From a virus: DNA of 42,348 nt. Below, in pieces: positions 14,325 to 22,740 of the stretch. Position numbers and translations under genes: made by a program. The stretch covers positions 1 to 42,348 of the IMG/VR virus record IMGVR_UViG_3300032893_000120; one strand, given 5' to 3'. The notes under the pieces were generated by a model. That model ran no database searches. It saw only the letters and a list, made by a program, of their open reading frames with translations, and had not been told where the DNA came from. Within the stretch, counting starts at the first letter, position 1, and every line of letters begins with the position of its first letter.

Positions 14325-15101
14325 ATGCCTGGTCCGCGAGTGCCGAACGATGAAGAGAACTTCGAAATCCCGGAAGATGGCGAGCAGCACGGCGAGGAAG
14401 GCTCCGATGCCGGACAGCTCGACGACGAAGGCGGGGATGAGGCCGAAGATCGGCCGCAGCCCGAAGGTGAAGAGGCCGAAGAAGGGCCGGTAGACGAAAA
14501 GCCGCAGCGCCAAGAGGGGCGCGCTGATCGGCGGTTTCAGAAGCTGTCCAATAGCCTGAAGCAGGCGAACGAGCGGGCGGCGCGGGTCGAACAGGAATTG
14601 GCGGCGTTGCGCGCCGAGCGCGCCAGGCCGCAGCAGACGCAGGAGACACCGGAGCAGGAACGCGCTCGCATCGCCCTGATGACGCAGGAAGAGCGGGTCA
14701 CGTATCTGCTGGAGAAGTCGGCGAAGCAGAATGAGCAGGCGATCAGGCAGGTTCAGTTCGCCGCCGCTGACCAATCGGATCGCGCCGCCTACCAAGCCAA
14801 GGCGGCCTACGATCCGCGGTTTCGCAAGTTCGAGGGCGAAGTCGAAAGTCGCCTGGCGGACTTGCGCAGACAGGGCGGCAATGCCAATCGCGAGGTTGTG
14901 CTGGCCTACCTGATCGGGGAGAAGGTTCTTGGAGCGCAACCGAAGGTTGATGACGCCAGACGGCAAGGCCAGCAGCGCATTCAGCGCCAGCAGGCCCGCG
15001 CCACGTCCGGTCGATCCGACCTTCCGGCCAACCGCGCTCGGGCCGGCGCTGGCAACAGCCTGGCGGACATCGAACGCCGGCTAGACGGCGTTCCGTTGTG
15101 A
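14325..15101 (+). CDS. Scaffolding protein (258 aa)
   Basis: Guides procapsid assembly and leaves before or during packaging. The evidence is its position directly before the major capsid gene and its composition: a strongly acidic, disordered N-terminus (residues 1-65), a long helical centre (NERAARVEQELAALRAERAR, then EERVTYLLEKSAKQNEQA) and a basic C-terminus of the kind scaffolds use to touch the shell. AGGGGAG lies before ATG 14325. There are no cysteines and no protease motif. Sequence families are too divergent for a named match. Confidence 0.8.
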   Translation: MPGPRVPNDEENFEIPEDGEQHGEEGSDAGQLDDEGGDEAEDRPQPEGEEAEEGPVDEKPQRQEGRADRRFQKLSNSLKQANERAARVEQELAALRAERARPQQTQETPEQERARIALMTQEERVTYLLEKSAKQNEQAIRQVQFAAADQSDRAAYQAKAAYDPRFRKFEGEVESRLADLRRQGGNANREVVLAYLIGEKVLGAQPKVDDARRQGQQRIQRQQARATSGRSDLPANRARAGAGNSLADIERRLDGVPL

Positions 15102-15142
15102 GGACTCGGCGGGCGGTCCGTCGAGCAATGGGGTGAGCGGAC

Positions 15143-16486
15143 ATGCCCGTTAATCAGTCGTCGTCCTTCCAATCGGACGTTGAAGCCTATATCGCGCAGT
15201 CGACTCTGCCGCTTGCTCGGCGTCGGCTGGTCGTCTACCAGTTCGGCGATCCTCTGGAGTTGCCGAAGGGTCGCGGGATCACCTACCAGGCGGCGCGCTG
15301 GAATCGCGTGCCGCTGCCGTCCGCGCCGCTGTCGGAAGGCGTGCCGCCGAACGGCCAAAACATGACCGTGACGATGGTCAGCGCCAACGCGATCCAGTGG
15401 GGCGACAAGATCACCCTGACCGACGTCGCCGAGCTGACGATCAAGCACCCGATGTTCAAGATCGCCAAGGAACTCTGCGCACTGGCGGTCGCTGAGACCT
15501 TGGAGCGCAACACTTTCAACAACCTCAACGGCGGCACGCAGATCAACTACGTCAACTCGCGCGGCGCGCGCGCTTCGCTGGTTGCCGGCGACGTGCTCAA
15601 CCTGCATGAGATCAACCGCATGTATGCGGCCCTGGAGACCCTGGGCGCGCCGCGGTTTATGGGCGACGAGCAGACCGACATGAAGATCGAAGCTGAGGCT
15701 GGCGGCTCGCGCGCTTCTGACAATCCGCGCGGCTTGCCGCACTACACGGCGGTCGTCCACACTTTGGCGGTGCAGGACATCCGCGAGAATTCGACCTTCG
15801 TCACCGCGTCGGCCTACTCGGACATCAACAAGCTCTACAACGCCGAGATCGGCACCCTGGGCGGCGTGCGGTTCTGCTCGTCGAACATGATCCCGACCTG
15901 GACCGGCTATGCGGCGGTGCAGGGTACGGCCGGCACTGCCGGCTCGCTGGCGACCGGCAACTACTACATCATCGTCACCGGTTCGGACACGCAGAACCAG
16001 TACGAGTCCTACGTCGCGCAGGTATCGAACCTGATCGCGGTTACCGGCCCGAACGGCTCGATCTCGGTGACTACGCCGAACGTCTCGGGATACTCGTTCA
16101 ACGTCTACATCGGCCTGACCAACTCGCCGGCCAATCTGGCGCTGAGCGCGTCCGGTCCGACGACCGGACCGATGCAGGGTCAGGCGACGCAGCTGCCGGG
16201 CAACACGACGGTCATCCTGACCGGCACGGGCGTCGCCCAGACGCCGCCGGCCGCGCCGGCAACCGGCGTCACCGTCTACCCGACCTACGTGTTCGGGCGC
16301 GGCGCTTATGGGCAGGTGATGCTCGACGACATCAAGTACACCTACCTCGCGACGGCTGATAAGAGCGACCCGCTCAACCAGCTGCGCGTTGTTGGGTGGA
16401 AGGTTATGTACGGGACGATTCTGCTCAACCAGCTGTTCTTCGGTCGCATCGAGTCGACGTCGGCCTTCGCCGCGACCTTCGGCTGA
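15143..16486 (+). CDS. Major capsid protein, N4-gp56-like, with Ig-like insertion (447 aa)
   Basis: Forms the icosahedral shell. The N-terminal two-thirds carries features I associate with the N4-gp56 capsid family: GDKITLTDVAELTIKHPMFK (residues 88-107), a helical spine (AKELCALAVAETLERNTF) and EIGTLGGVRFCSSNMIPTW before the insertion. Residues about 254-376 form an inserted Gly/Ser/Thr-rich beta domain (NYYIIVTGSDTQ, SYVAQVSNLIAVTGPNG, YSFNVYIG) typical of Ig- or fibronectin-like folds. The HK97-type sequence resumes at VYPTYVFGRGAYGQV. A terminator hairpin follows the gene. The insertion probably protrudes from the capsid surface. Confidence 0.88.
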   Translation: MPVNQSSSFQSDVEAYIAQSTLPLARRRLVVYQFGDPLELPKGRGITYQAARWNRVPLPSAPLSEGVPPNGQNMTVTMVSANAIQWGDKITLTDVAELTIKHPMFKIAKELCALAVAETLERNTFNNLNGGTQINYVNSRGARASLVAGDVLNLHEINRMYAALETLGAPRFMGDEQTDMKIEAEAGGSRASDNPRGLPHYTAVVHTLAVQDIRENSTFVTASAYSDINKLYNAEIGTLGGVRFCSSNMIPTWTGYAAVQGTAGTAGSLATGNYYIIVTGSDTQNQYESYVAQVSNLIAVTGPNGSISVTTPNVSGYSFNVYIGLTNSPANLALSASGPTTGPMQGQATQLPGNTTVILTGTGVAQTPPAAPATGVTVYPTYVFGRGAYGQVMLDDIKYTYLATADKSDPLNQLRVVGWKVMYGTILLNQLFFGRIESTSAFAATFG

Positions 16487-16505
16487 CGCGGGAGCTTCTG
16501 ATCTG

Positions 16506-16532
16506 AAGGCGCAGGGGTGCTCCCTGCGCCTT
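16506..16532 (+). terminator. Hairpin terminator after the major capsid gene
   Basis: AAGGCGCAGGG (16506-16516), loop GTGCT and CCCTGCGCCTT (16522-16532) make a perfect 11-bp stem followed by only a short T run (TTTG). A partial terminator or mRNA-stabilising hairpin after a highly expressed gene is likely. Confidence 0.75.
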
Positions 16533-16553
16533 TGAACAACGAGGGTAAGGACG

Positions 16554-16853
16554 ATGGCGCTCAAGACGCTTGGCACCAGCGCGACCACGACGCTGCGCGC
16601 GCTGGTCATGAACAGCAACCTCACGCCGGCCGACGCCGCGACGTTGCGCGCCAACATCAAGAACGACAAGGTCAACGGCAATCCCGTCTGGCCGGGCGGC
16701 TTCGAGTTCCAGGGCGGCCAGGGGCTGCTTTACATTCCCAACCGCGGCGTGCTCCAATGCCTGCCGGGCGATTACATCGCTTACGATCCGAACGGCTGGC
16801 CGGTTCTCGTCGCGGCGAACTCGATCGCCGGCAGCGGTTGGTCGCACAGCTAG
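16554..16853 (+). CDS. Hypothetical head-associated protein (99 aa)
   Basis: Not recognised. The N-terminal third is helical (MALKTLGTSATTTLRALVMN) and the rest is beta-rich (FEFQGGQGLLYIPNRGVLQC) with Gly/Pro turns. It follows the capsid gene after the hairpin, with GAGGGTAAGG upstream of ATG 16554. Small proteins at this position are often head decoration or head completion proteins. That role is only inferred from position. Confidence 0.7.
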   Translation: MALKTLGTSATTTLRALVMNSNLTPADAATLRANIKNDKVNGNPVWPGGFEFQGGQGLLYIPNRGVLQCLPGDYIAYDPNGWPVLVAANSIAGSGWSHS

Positions 16854-16862
16854 GAGTGAGTT

Positions 16863-17327
16863 ATGGCGAGAGGGAAGAAAGCGCCGCCGTCCGACGCGAC
16901 GCAGCGCGAGATCGAAGCGTTGCTGACGCCGGAAGAGCGCGAGAAGCTCACCGAGCAGGCGCGCGCCAAGATCCAGGCTCGCGACCGGCTCGACGCCGAA
17001 GAGGCGTTTTTGGCCGCTGAAATGGAGCGCCTGGACCGCGAGGCGCATCCCGACAAGATCGAGGAAATGCGCGAGATCACGCTCGATCTGGCGCTCTACG
17101 CCGACCGCATCATCCTCGACGGCAAGGTCTATTTCCACGGTCAGCGCTACACGGTCACCAAGCCGGTCTACGACGTCATGCGCGAGATCATGGCGCGGAC
17201 CTACCGGCACGATGACGAGATCCATTCGGGCTCGCCGGGCGACGACTTCTACCGCAAGAGTCGCGCCATGTCCCTCAACATGACGACCGGCGTGGCGACG
17301 GCGGCCGGCCAACCGATCAGGTTCTGA
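16863..17327 (+). CDS. Hypothetical phage protein, helical N-terminus (154 aa)
   Basis: No family name can be given. The N-terminal 60 residues are charged and helical (LLTPEEREKLTEQARAKIQA). The C-terminal part has a compact alpha/beta look with FHGQRYTVTKPVYDVMREIM and several aromatic residues. AGGAGTGAG lies before ATG 16863. It sits with the next gene in the capsid-to-tail interval, where podoviruses usually encode completion proteins. No catalytic or metal-binding motif is evident. Confidence 0.75.
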   Translation: MARGKKAPPSDATQREIEALLTPEEREKLTEQARAKIQARDRLDAEEAFLAAEMERLDREAHPDKIEEMREITLDLALYADRIILDGKVYFHGQRYTVTKPVYDVMREIMARTYRHDDEIHSGSPGDDFYRKSRAMSLNMTTGVATAAGQPIRF

Positions 17328-17331
17328 AATC

Positions 17332-17826
17332 GTGACAAGATCCGCAGAGCATCCGCAGGACGTGCCGGCGATCGGCATTTCCATTCAGCATCAGCTCGAC
17401 CAGGAGCGCAATCTGGTGTTCCAGTGCCATGTCGGCGCTGATGAAAGCGACGCGGCGATCGACAAGCTGGTCGATCGCCTGTTCCGGGCTTCGAACCGCC
17501 AGGCGGCGGTGCTCGGCCTGCCGGCTGCGATCAAGGCGCTCGACCGGCTCAAGACGATGGAAAAGCGCATGGCCGAGGACGTCGTGCGCCTCGACGCCGA
17601 AGCGCAGGAAGCCCAGCGCCTGGCTGAAGAGCGATACCGCAACGAGGGGCGCAAGGGGCCGATGAAGCCGAGCCCGGCGCAGATCAACGCCCGGCAGAAG
17701 AATGAGGCTGACCGCACCAATGCGATGACGACGATCAGCCGGGTCAAGGAAGACATCAAGGCCGCCGAGGAACAGGTCGCCAAGTTCAAGGCGCAGATCG
17801 GCGAGCCGGCGGAGAAAGGCGATTAG
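17332..17826 (+). CDS. Coiled-coil hypothetical protein (164 aa)
   Basis: Not recognised. The first 30 residues include a beta segment (RNLVFQCHVGAD); the remainder is almost all helical and charged (LKTMEKRMAEDVVRLDAEAQ, TISRVKEDIKAAEEQVAKFK), predicting a coiled coil. It starts at GTG 17332, four bases after the previous stop, and ends four bases before the next ATG. It is probably a structural or assembly protein of the head-tail region, inferred only from its neighbours. Confidence 0.7.
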   Translation: MTRSAEHPQDVPAIGISIQHQLDQERNLVFQCHVGADESDAAIDKLVDRLFRASNRQAAVLGLPAAIKALDRLKTMEKRMAEDVVRLDAEAQEAQRLAEERYRNEGRKGPMKPSPAQINARQKNEADRTNAMTTISRVKEDIKAAEEQVAKFKAQIGEPAEKGD

Positions 17827-17829
17827 GCG

Positions 17830-18558
17830 ATGCTGGCCGCGCAGGATCTGATCTCGCAGGCTTGCGCGACCGCCAAATGCCTGTCGTGGACGAAGCAGGC
17901 GGGGCTCTTGCTCAACGCAATCCTCGCCGAGCTTTGCCAGGACTATGATCTCGCCGTCTGTCGCACGACGGCGAGCTTCAGTTTCAACAGCGCCACTGGC
18001 AATCAGTCGGGTCCGTACGCGCTGCCGGCCAACTGGCTGCGCGCCGATCGCGACGACGTGTTTTACACGATCCTTGGCGTCAAATACGTTATGATCCCGG
18101 TCGAGCTGGCCGAGTTCAATGCGCTGGTGCAGCAGGCCGGCCTGAACGCCTACCCCGAAAAGTACGCGGTCGACAACTCGCCGCTGGCGACGCAGGGCGC
18201 GCCGTTGATGTACGTCTGGCCGCCGCCGTCCGGGTCGTTCCCAGTGACGATTGTCTACTACGCTCAGCAGGCCGACATTGCCGCGCCCGAGTCGAGCGCG
18301 GCGATCCCCTGGTTCCCCAATCAGCTCTATCTGCTGCGCCGGCTGACCGGCGAGCTGATGTTGATGAGCGACGACGACCGCGCCGACAAGTTCCTTGGCG
18401 GCGTCGACCGCAGCGGCTTCGAGGGCGCGACCGCGCTGCTTGATCGCTATTTGAAGAAGCAGGGCGACGACCAGGTCGTCAAGACGGTGACGCTCGATAA
18501 GCGTCGGTTTGGATTGAACTTTTCTAAATTACCGAATACCAAAGTGATTGGCTGGTGA
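17830..18558 (+). CDS. Head-tail adaptor, P22 gp4-like (242 aa)
   Basis: Likely extends the portal ring and seals it to the tail. It has the features of gp4-type adaptor proteins: a helical N-terminus (LLLNAILAELCQDYDLAVCR), a beta core with YALPANWLRADRDDVFY and PLMYVWPPPSG, and a C-terminal helical segment (YLLRRLTGELMLMSDDDRAD). Size and order, directly before a gp10-like protein, match P22-like podovirus tail clusters. Identity is by pattern and synteny, not by a signature motif. Confidence 0.75.
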   Translation: MLAAQDLISQACATAKCLSWTKQAGLLLNAILAELCQDYDLAVCRTTASFSFNSATGNQSGPYALPANWLRADRDDVFYTILGVKYVMIPVELAEFNALVQQAGLNAYPEKYAVDNSPLATQGAPLMYVWPPPSGSFPVTIVYYAQQADIAAPESSAAIPWFPNQLYLLRRLTGELMLMSDDDRADKFLGGVDRSGFEGATALLDRYLKKQGDDQVVKTVTLDKRRFGLNFSKLPNTKVIGW

Positions 18559-18561
18559 GCT

Positions 18562-20193
18562 ATGGCGCTGCGCAACACAAGAGCGCGCCGCTTCTCGCCG
18601 CAAGGGTTGTCGGACAGCCTCGACGCGACCGACGAGTTCCCCGGCGCGTGCGCCATTCTGCAAAACCTCATCCCCGACCCGACGACGCGCAATATCTGGA
18701 CGTGTCGCCCGGCGGCGACGTTGGCCACTGACTTCACCGGCTACACGACGCCCGGCGCAGTGTCGGTGTGCAAGGTCATCGGCTCGCTGGTCTATGGGCT
18801 GGTCGCCTCGGGGCGAACGGCCAAGCATGACGAGCCGTTCTGCTACAATCTGGCGACGTCGAGCTTTGTCACCGTCAGCGGCATTACTGGCGCGAATGTT
18901 CCGTTGACGCAGGCGACGGTCGGCGACTGGATGCCGCCGACGATGGACCTGTGCGGCGTCAATCTGGTCGTCACCCATCCCGGCTTCGACGGGGTGACGA
19001 ACTTCTTCGGCTGGTTTGACACGACGAACCCCGCCGCGCCGGTTTGGCACGCCGGCAACACCGCGTCGGGTTCGGCGATCACGCTGACGACTGTCCCGTC
19101 ATGGGTGCGTCAGTTCAACGGCCGGGCGTGGTTTGGGATCAACCCGCTGACGGCGCAGCCTTCGGTCGTTTTCACCGACTCGCTGACGCTCAAGGTGACG
19201 AACGCCAACCAGGCGCTGACGTTTGGCGACAATTTGCCGCTAACTTGTGCGATCGGCCTGCCGCTGTCGAATCAGCTCGGCGGCGTCATCCAGGGCTTGC
19301 TGGTGTTCAAGGGCGTCGCCAACATCGAGCAGATCACTGGCGACGCGGTGACCAGCAATCTGTCGGTCAACGCGCTCAACGCTGCGACCGGCACCCTGTC
19401 GCCGCGGTCGCTGTGCGTCACGCCGCAGGGCGTGGCGTTCCTCGCGCCGGACGGCTTTCGGATCATCGATTACAACGCTCAGGTGTCGAAGCCGCTTGGC
19501 GCAGCCGGCAAGGGCGTCAACGTGCCGTTCCTTGGGCCGCTCTACCCGTCGCGGGTCGCCGCCGGCTGCAACGCCTCGGTGCTGCGCGTCAGCGTGCAGA
19601 ACGCGCATGCGCTGAACACGCCGTGGCAGGAATACTGGTACGACTTGACCCGTGAGGTCTGGTCGGGTCCGCACACGCTGCCGGCGACGATCTACGACAC
19701 TTACAACTCGGTGTTTGTCATCGCGCCGCAGTCGATCTCGGCGACGCTTTTTAATTCCAAGACGACGCCCGACACGACGACCGGCGTGGTTGAGAACGGC
19801 TCGACGCTGAGCTGGCGCTTGCAGACGGCGATGCTCGAAGATAACGAGATCATGGCGCAGTCCGAGTTGGTCGAATTGCAGGTCAAGACGTCGTTGATCG
19901 CCGCGGTCGGGTCGATCACCGTGTCGGCGATCAACGAGAACGGTTCAGTCTACAACACGGCGCTTTATGCGTTCAGCGGCGCGCCGACAGTTTGGGGCGG
20001 GTTCAATTGGGGCGCGGCGGTCTGGGGTGGCTCGGAAATGGGGCTCTATCCGCGCTACATTTCGTTCGACAAACCGGTTGTCTACAACCGGCTGGCGGTC
20101 GACATGCAGGGCGCGAGCGCGCAGGACTTCCGTATCGGTGACATTTTCATGCGCGAGCGCAGGCTCGGCTACACGCAACCGGAGGCGATGTGA
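18562..20193 (+). CDS. Tail nozzle / DNA stabilisation protein, P22 gp10-like (543 aa)
   Basis: Probably the tail hub below the adaptor. The family's beta-propeller style is visible: repeated motifs such as VVFTDSLTLKVT, GVIQGLLVFKGVANIEQITG and VAFLAPDGFRIIDYNAQ, and a Trp/Gly-rich segment GGFNWGAAVWGGSEMGLYPR near the C-terminus. It opens with an arginine-rich tag and a DATDEFPGACAILQNLIPDP segment seen in such proteins. Gene order (adaptor, this gene, fibre) is that of P22-like tails. The stop overlaps the fibre gene start as TGATG. Confidence 0.78.
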   Translation: MALRNTRARRFSPQGLSDSLDATDEFPGACAILQNLIPDPTTRNIWTCRPAATLATDFTGYTTPGAVSVCKVIGSLVYGLVASGRTAKHDEPFCYNLATSSFVTVSGITGANVPLTQATVGDWMPPTMDLCGVNLVVTHPGFDGVTNFFGWFDTTNPAAPVWHAGNTASGSAITLTTVPSWVRQFNGRAWFGINPLTAQPSVVFTDSLTLKVTNANQALTFGDNLPLTCAIGLPLSNQLGGVIQGLLVFKGVANIEQITGDAVTSNLSVNALNAATGTLSPRSLCVTPQGVAFLAPDGFRIIDYNAQVSKPLGAAGKGVNVPFLGPLYPSRVAAGCNASVLRVSVQNAHALNTPWQEYWYDLTREVWSGPHTLPATIYDTYNSVFVIAPQSISATLFNSKTTPDTTTGVVENGSTLSWRLQTAMLEDNEIMAQSELVELQVKTSLIAAVGSITVSAINENGSVYNTALYAFSGAPTVWGGFNWGAAVWGGSEMGLYPRYISFDKPVVYNRLAVDMQGASAQDFRIGDIFMRERRLGYTQPEAM

Positions 20194-20990
20194 TGCGCAA
20201 ATGGCTATTGGCTTTGGGGTTGCTGTGCGCGGCAGCGCCCGTCCATGCGACGATTTGCCCCAGCGTGCCCTACACGTTCAGCAACGGCGCGGTCGCCGAC
20301 GCGACGCAGGTCAACGCCGACTTCACGACCATCCTGAGCTGCATCAACGCCAACGTCGCCAAGAGCGGGATCAACAGCGACATCACGTCGCTGACGGCGC
20401 TGACGACACTGTTCGCCTCGGGGCTCGGCACGTTCGGCTCATTGGCTTTCGCCACGGCAGCTGTCAGCGGCGACATCGTCATGTCGGGTACGGGCCAGTT
20501 GCAGTTGCCAGTCGGCACGACAGCGCAGCGTAGCTCATCGCCGGTCGCCGGCATGGTGCGCGTCAACACGACGACCAAAAACCCGGAAGGCTATGGGCTC
20601 TACGGCGATACCAGCTGGCAGAACATCGGCGTCCCGTCGCACGCCGTTATGGCGTTCAATTTAGCGAGCTGCCCGACCGGCTGGCAGGCGGCGAATGGAT
20701 CGAACGGCACCGCCGATATGCGTGGCGTCGTGGCGCGCGGTCTCGACAATGGTCGCGGCCTTGACACGTCGGGGACCGGCCTCGCGGGCTACGAGGCTGA
20801 CATGCTCCAGGACCATACGCACGGCGCGCCAACCAACGGCAATTACGCCGTGAACAACGGGGCCGGGCTCGGTTCAGGTGGCACGTACTATGCGGGCAGC
20901 AACAGCACGACTGGCGGAGTTAATTCAGGCAATCACGGCTACGAGACACGTGTCAAAGCGACGGTGCTGCTCTACTGCGAGAAGCTCTAG
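20193..20990 (+). CDS. Tail fibre with collar-type tip and signal peptide (265 aa)
   Basis: A receptor-binding appendage. The C-terminal half contains GWQAANGSNGTADMRGVVAR, GYEADMLQDHTHG and a final NHGYETRVKATVLLYC, the His-rich trimeric tip of phage tail-collar fibres. The middle has a fibre shaft-type stretch (IVMSGTGQLQLPVGTTAQRS). Residues 1-20 (MRKWLLALGLLCAAAPVHA) form a Sec-type signal peptide, odd for a virion protein assembled in the cytoplasm. ATG 20193, with GGAGG seven bases upstream, is the start; the frame's GTG three bases earlier is less likely. Confidence 0.85.
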   Translation: MRKWLLALGLLCAAAPVHATICPSVPYTFSNGAVADATQVNADFTTILSCINANVAKSGINSDITSLTALTTLFASGLGTFGSLAFATAAVSGDIVMSGTGQLQLPVGTTAQRSSSPVAGMVRVNTTTKNPEGYGLYGDTSWQNIGVPSHAVMAFNLASCPTGWQAANGSNGTADMRGVVARGLDNGRGLDTSGTGLAGYEADMLQDHTHGAPTNGNYAVNNGAGLGSGGTYYAGSNSTTGGVNSGNHGYETRVKATVLLYCEKL

Positions 20991-21042
20991 CGAAATGCGC
21001 GGAAAGCGTGTATTAATCAGCAGTTTTCTGGAGGGTGCGACC

Positions 21043-21369
21043 ATGTCGCGGATGAAACTCGGTGTGCCTTCGTTCATCGCTGCGGCGATGCTTGCAACCG
21101 CGGCTCTGGCCGCGCAGGTGCCCTACGTCTCGGGGCCGGTCGATCCCTCCAACCCGGCGGCGATCGTCATTCCGTCGACCGGCGGCACGACCGATGTCAT
21201 CAACATCCCGGTCATCACGCCGGTTTTGACCGGGCTCGCGGTCTACGGCGCGAACGGTGCAGGGCCGGGCAGCGCCGGGTCGACGACCGCCTCCAAGACG
21301 GCGGGACAGGGCTGCACGCTGGTCGGCGCGGGCGGCGGCGCGTCGTTGCTGGTCGGCGCGGACTTCTGA
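21043..21369 (+). CDS. Small exported Gly/Thr-rich protein (108 aa)
   Basis: Not recognised. The signal peptide MSRMKLGVPSFIAAAMLATA with cleavage near ALAAQ leaves a mature protein of about 80 residues. The mature part is Gly, Thr, Ala-rich (PAAIVIPSTGGTTDVINIPV) and ends in a Gly-rich cluster. There is a strong GGAGG before ATG 21043. It follows the fibre gene and might be a fibre accessory or surface protein. It is the fourth late-operon protein with a signal peptide. Confidence 0.7.
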   Translation: MSRMKLGVPSFIAAAMLATAALAAQVPYVSGPVDPSNPAAIVIPSTGGTTDVINIPVITPVLTGLAVYGANGAGPGSAGSTTASKTAGQGCTLVGAGGGASLLVGADF

Positions 21370-21384
21370 CGGGGAGCCTCGACA

Positions 21385-21567
21385 ATGGCGACGATGAAGG
21401 CGAACTACGGCGGCGGCAAAAAGGGCGCGCTGCTCAAGGGCCTCAAAACCCGTAGCCCGAGCGTGGACGATGCGAGCAGAAAACCCCGCGGCGGCAGCGT
21501 CGACAGCGGCGCGACTCGATCCGAGCCGTCCAAGCAGCCGCCGACCATCGGACCGCGCTCGGCTTAG
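21385..21567 (+). CDS. Basic small hypothetical protein (60 aa)
   Basis: A short Lys/Arg/Ser/Gly-rich, probably disordered protein beginning MATMKANYGGGKKGALLKGL. GGGGAG precedes ATG 21385 at a sensible distance, and its last 98 bases overlap the GNAT gene in another frame. No family can be named. The good ribosome-binding site and the tight fit after the previous stop are the main support. Confidence 0.55.
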   Translation: MATMKANYGGGKKGALLKGLKTRSPSVDDASRKPRGGSVDSGATRSEPSKQPPTIGPRSA

Positions 21568-22033
21568 AGCCAAGTGGGAGCCGCTGGCGCTCATCTATCG
21601 AGAGCTGGCGGCTCTGCTGGCGCAGGCGGAGTTCAACACCCCGCCTGGCCAGCCCTTTGAACCTGATTGGGATCGCTATTTCGAGTACGAGCGCGCCGGC
21701 ATTCTGAAGCTGTGGATCGCGCGCTCGCCCCGCGGCGCTATCGCCGGTTGTGCAGCGGTGCTGATCGTCCATGGCCTACGCTCCGCCTCGACGCTCTTCA
21801 GCTTTGGCGACCTGTTCTGGCTGGCTCCAGAATGGCGCGGCGGTCTGCTTGGACTGCGGTTCCTTAGGAGTGTGGAGCAGGCGGTCAGGGATTTGGGTGT
21901 GCGAGTCGTGCGGTGGGAGACTGACGACAGCTTCGAGCCGGACGAGCGAGGCCGCAGCCGTGTTGCCGGCTTGCTTGAACGCCTCGGCTATGAGCAGATT
22001 GGCACGATCATGCAGAAGGCTCTGACACCATGA
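21470..22033 (+). CDS. GNAT-type acetyltransferase (187 aa)
   Basis: Predicted to transfer an acyl group from acetyl-CoA. The GNAT fold is suggested by the order of elements: helix YRELAALLAQAEF, strand LKLWIARSPRGAIAGCAAVL, strand FSFGDLFWLAPEWRGGLLGL (the pyrophosphate-binding turn region W-R-G-G), helix RFLRSVEQAVRDLGVRVV and a final LLERLGYEQIGTIMQKAL. Such proteins recur among podovirus virion genes; the target is unknown. The N-terminal 35 residues are Ala/Ser/Arg-rich and overlap the previous ORF, so the true start may be later. The stop overlaps the next gene as ATGA. Confidence 0.7.
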   Translation: MRAENPAAAASTAARLDPSRPSSRRPSDRARLRAKWEPLALIYRELAALLAQAEFNTPPGQPFEPDWDRYFEYERAGILKLWIARSPRGAIAGCAAVLIVHGLRSASTLFSFGDLFWLAPEWRGGLLGLRFLRSVEQAVRDLGVRVVRWETDDSFEPDERGRSRVAGLLERLGYEQIGTIMQKALTP

Positions 22034-22737
22034 GCGGCGGCGGCGCATCCCTCCCTCCCCAACCGGCCAAGGCATACACCTACCAGTATCAGCCGCAGGC
22101 CGACACGGGCGCTTACGGCGGCATCACCGGGCTGAACACCAACGTCAACAGCGCCTACAACTCGGGCGCGTCGACGACGGCGGGATCGAACCTGACGACG
22201 TCCGCCAACTCGCTGCTGCCCTACATGTCGCAGATTCTGCAAACGTCGTTCGACCCGCAGAGCGCGCTCTACGCCCAGCAGTACCAGCAGAACCAGGATC
22301 AGGCGAATGTCGTCAACGCCCAGAACGGCGTCGCCAACACGCCCTACGGCGCGGGTCTGGTCAACCAGTCCGACCAGAATTTCAACCTGAACTGGCAGAA
22401 CAATCTGCTGTCGCGGATGCTCCAGGGCGCGCAGGGCGCGGGCTCGCTGCTCGGCGCGGCGTCGGGCGGCGCAACCGCTGGCACACAGATTGGCCAGTCG
22501 GTGCCGGCCTTCTCCAACCAGCAAGTCCAGCAGCAGATTGCCGACTACCTGGCCTACCTGTCGGGCGGCACGTCGGCTTCGAACGCCGCCAGCAACCAGT
22601 GGTCGCAGGAAGCCAACGCGGCGATCCAGAACCAGCAGCTATCGGACAGCGCTTGGGGCGGGCTTGGCAGCGGGCTTGGCGACATTTTTGGCGGCGTGCT
22701 CAGCGCATCGTCGAAGCCTTGGTGGATGGGAGCCTGA
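22030..22737 (+). CDS. Internal virion / ejection protein A (235 aa)
   Basis: A Gln/Asn/Ser/Gly-rich protein with helical amphipathic stretches (SNLTTSANSLLPYMSQILQT, QNNLLSRMLQGAQGAGSLLG) and repeated Gly-rich hydrophobic turns near the C-terminus. The position after the tail genes and before two larger Ala/Gln-rich proteins is where podoviruses encode ejection proteins that leave the capsid with the DNA. No specific family motif is visible. It overlaps the GNAT gene by ATGA. Confidence 0.65.
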   Translation: MSGGGASLPPQPAKAYTYQYQPQADTGAYGGITGLNTNVNSAYNSGASTTAGSNLTTSANSLLPYMSQILQTSFDPQSALYAQQYQQNQDQANVVNAQNGVANTPYGAGLVNQSDQNFNLNWQNNLLSRMLQGAQGAGSLLGAASGGATAGTQIGQSVPAFSNQQVQQQIADYLAYLSGGTSASNAASNQWSQEANAAIQNQQLSDSAWGGLGSGLGDIFGGVLSASSKPWWMGA

Positions 22738-22740
22738 GCC

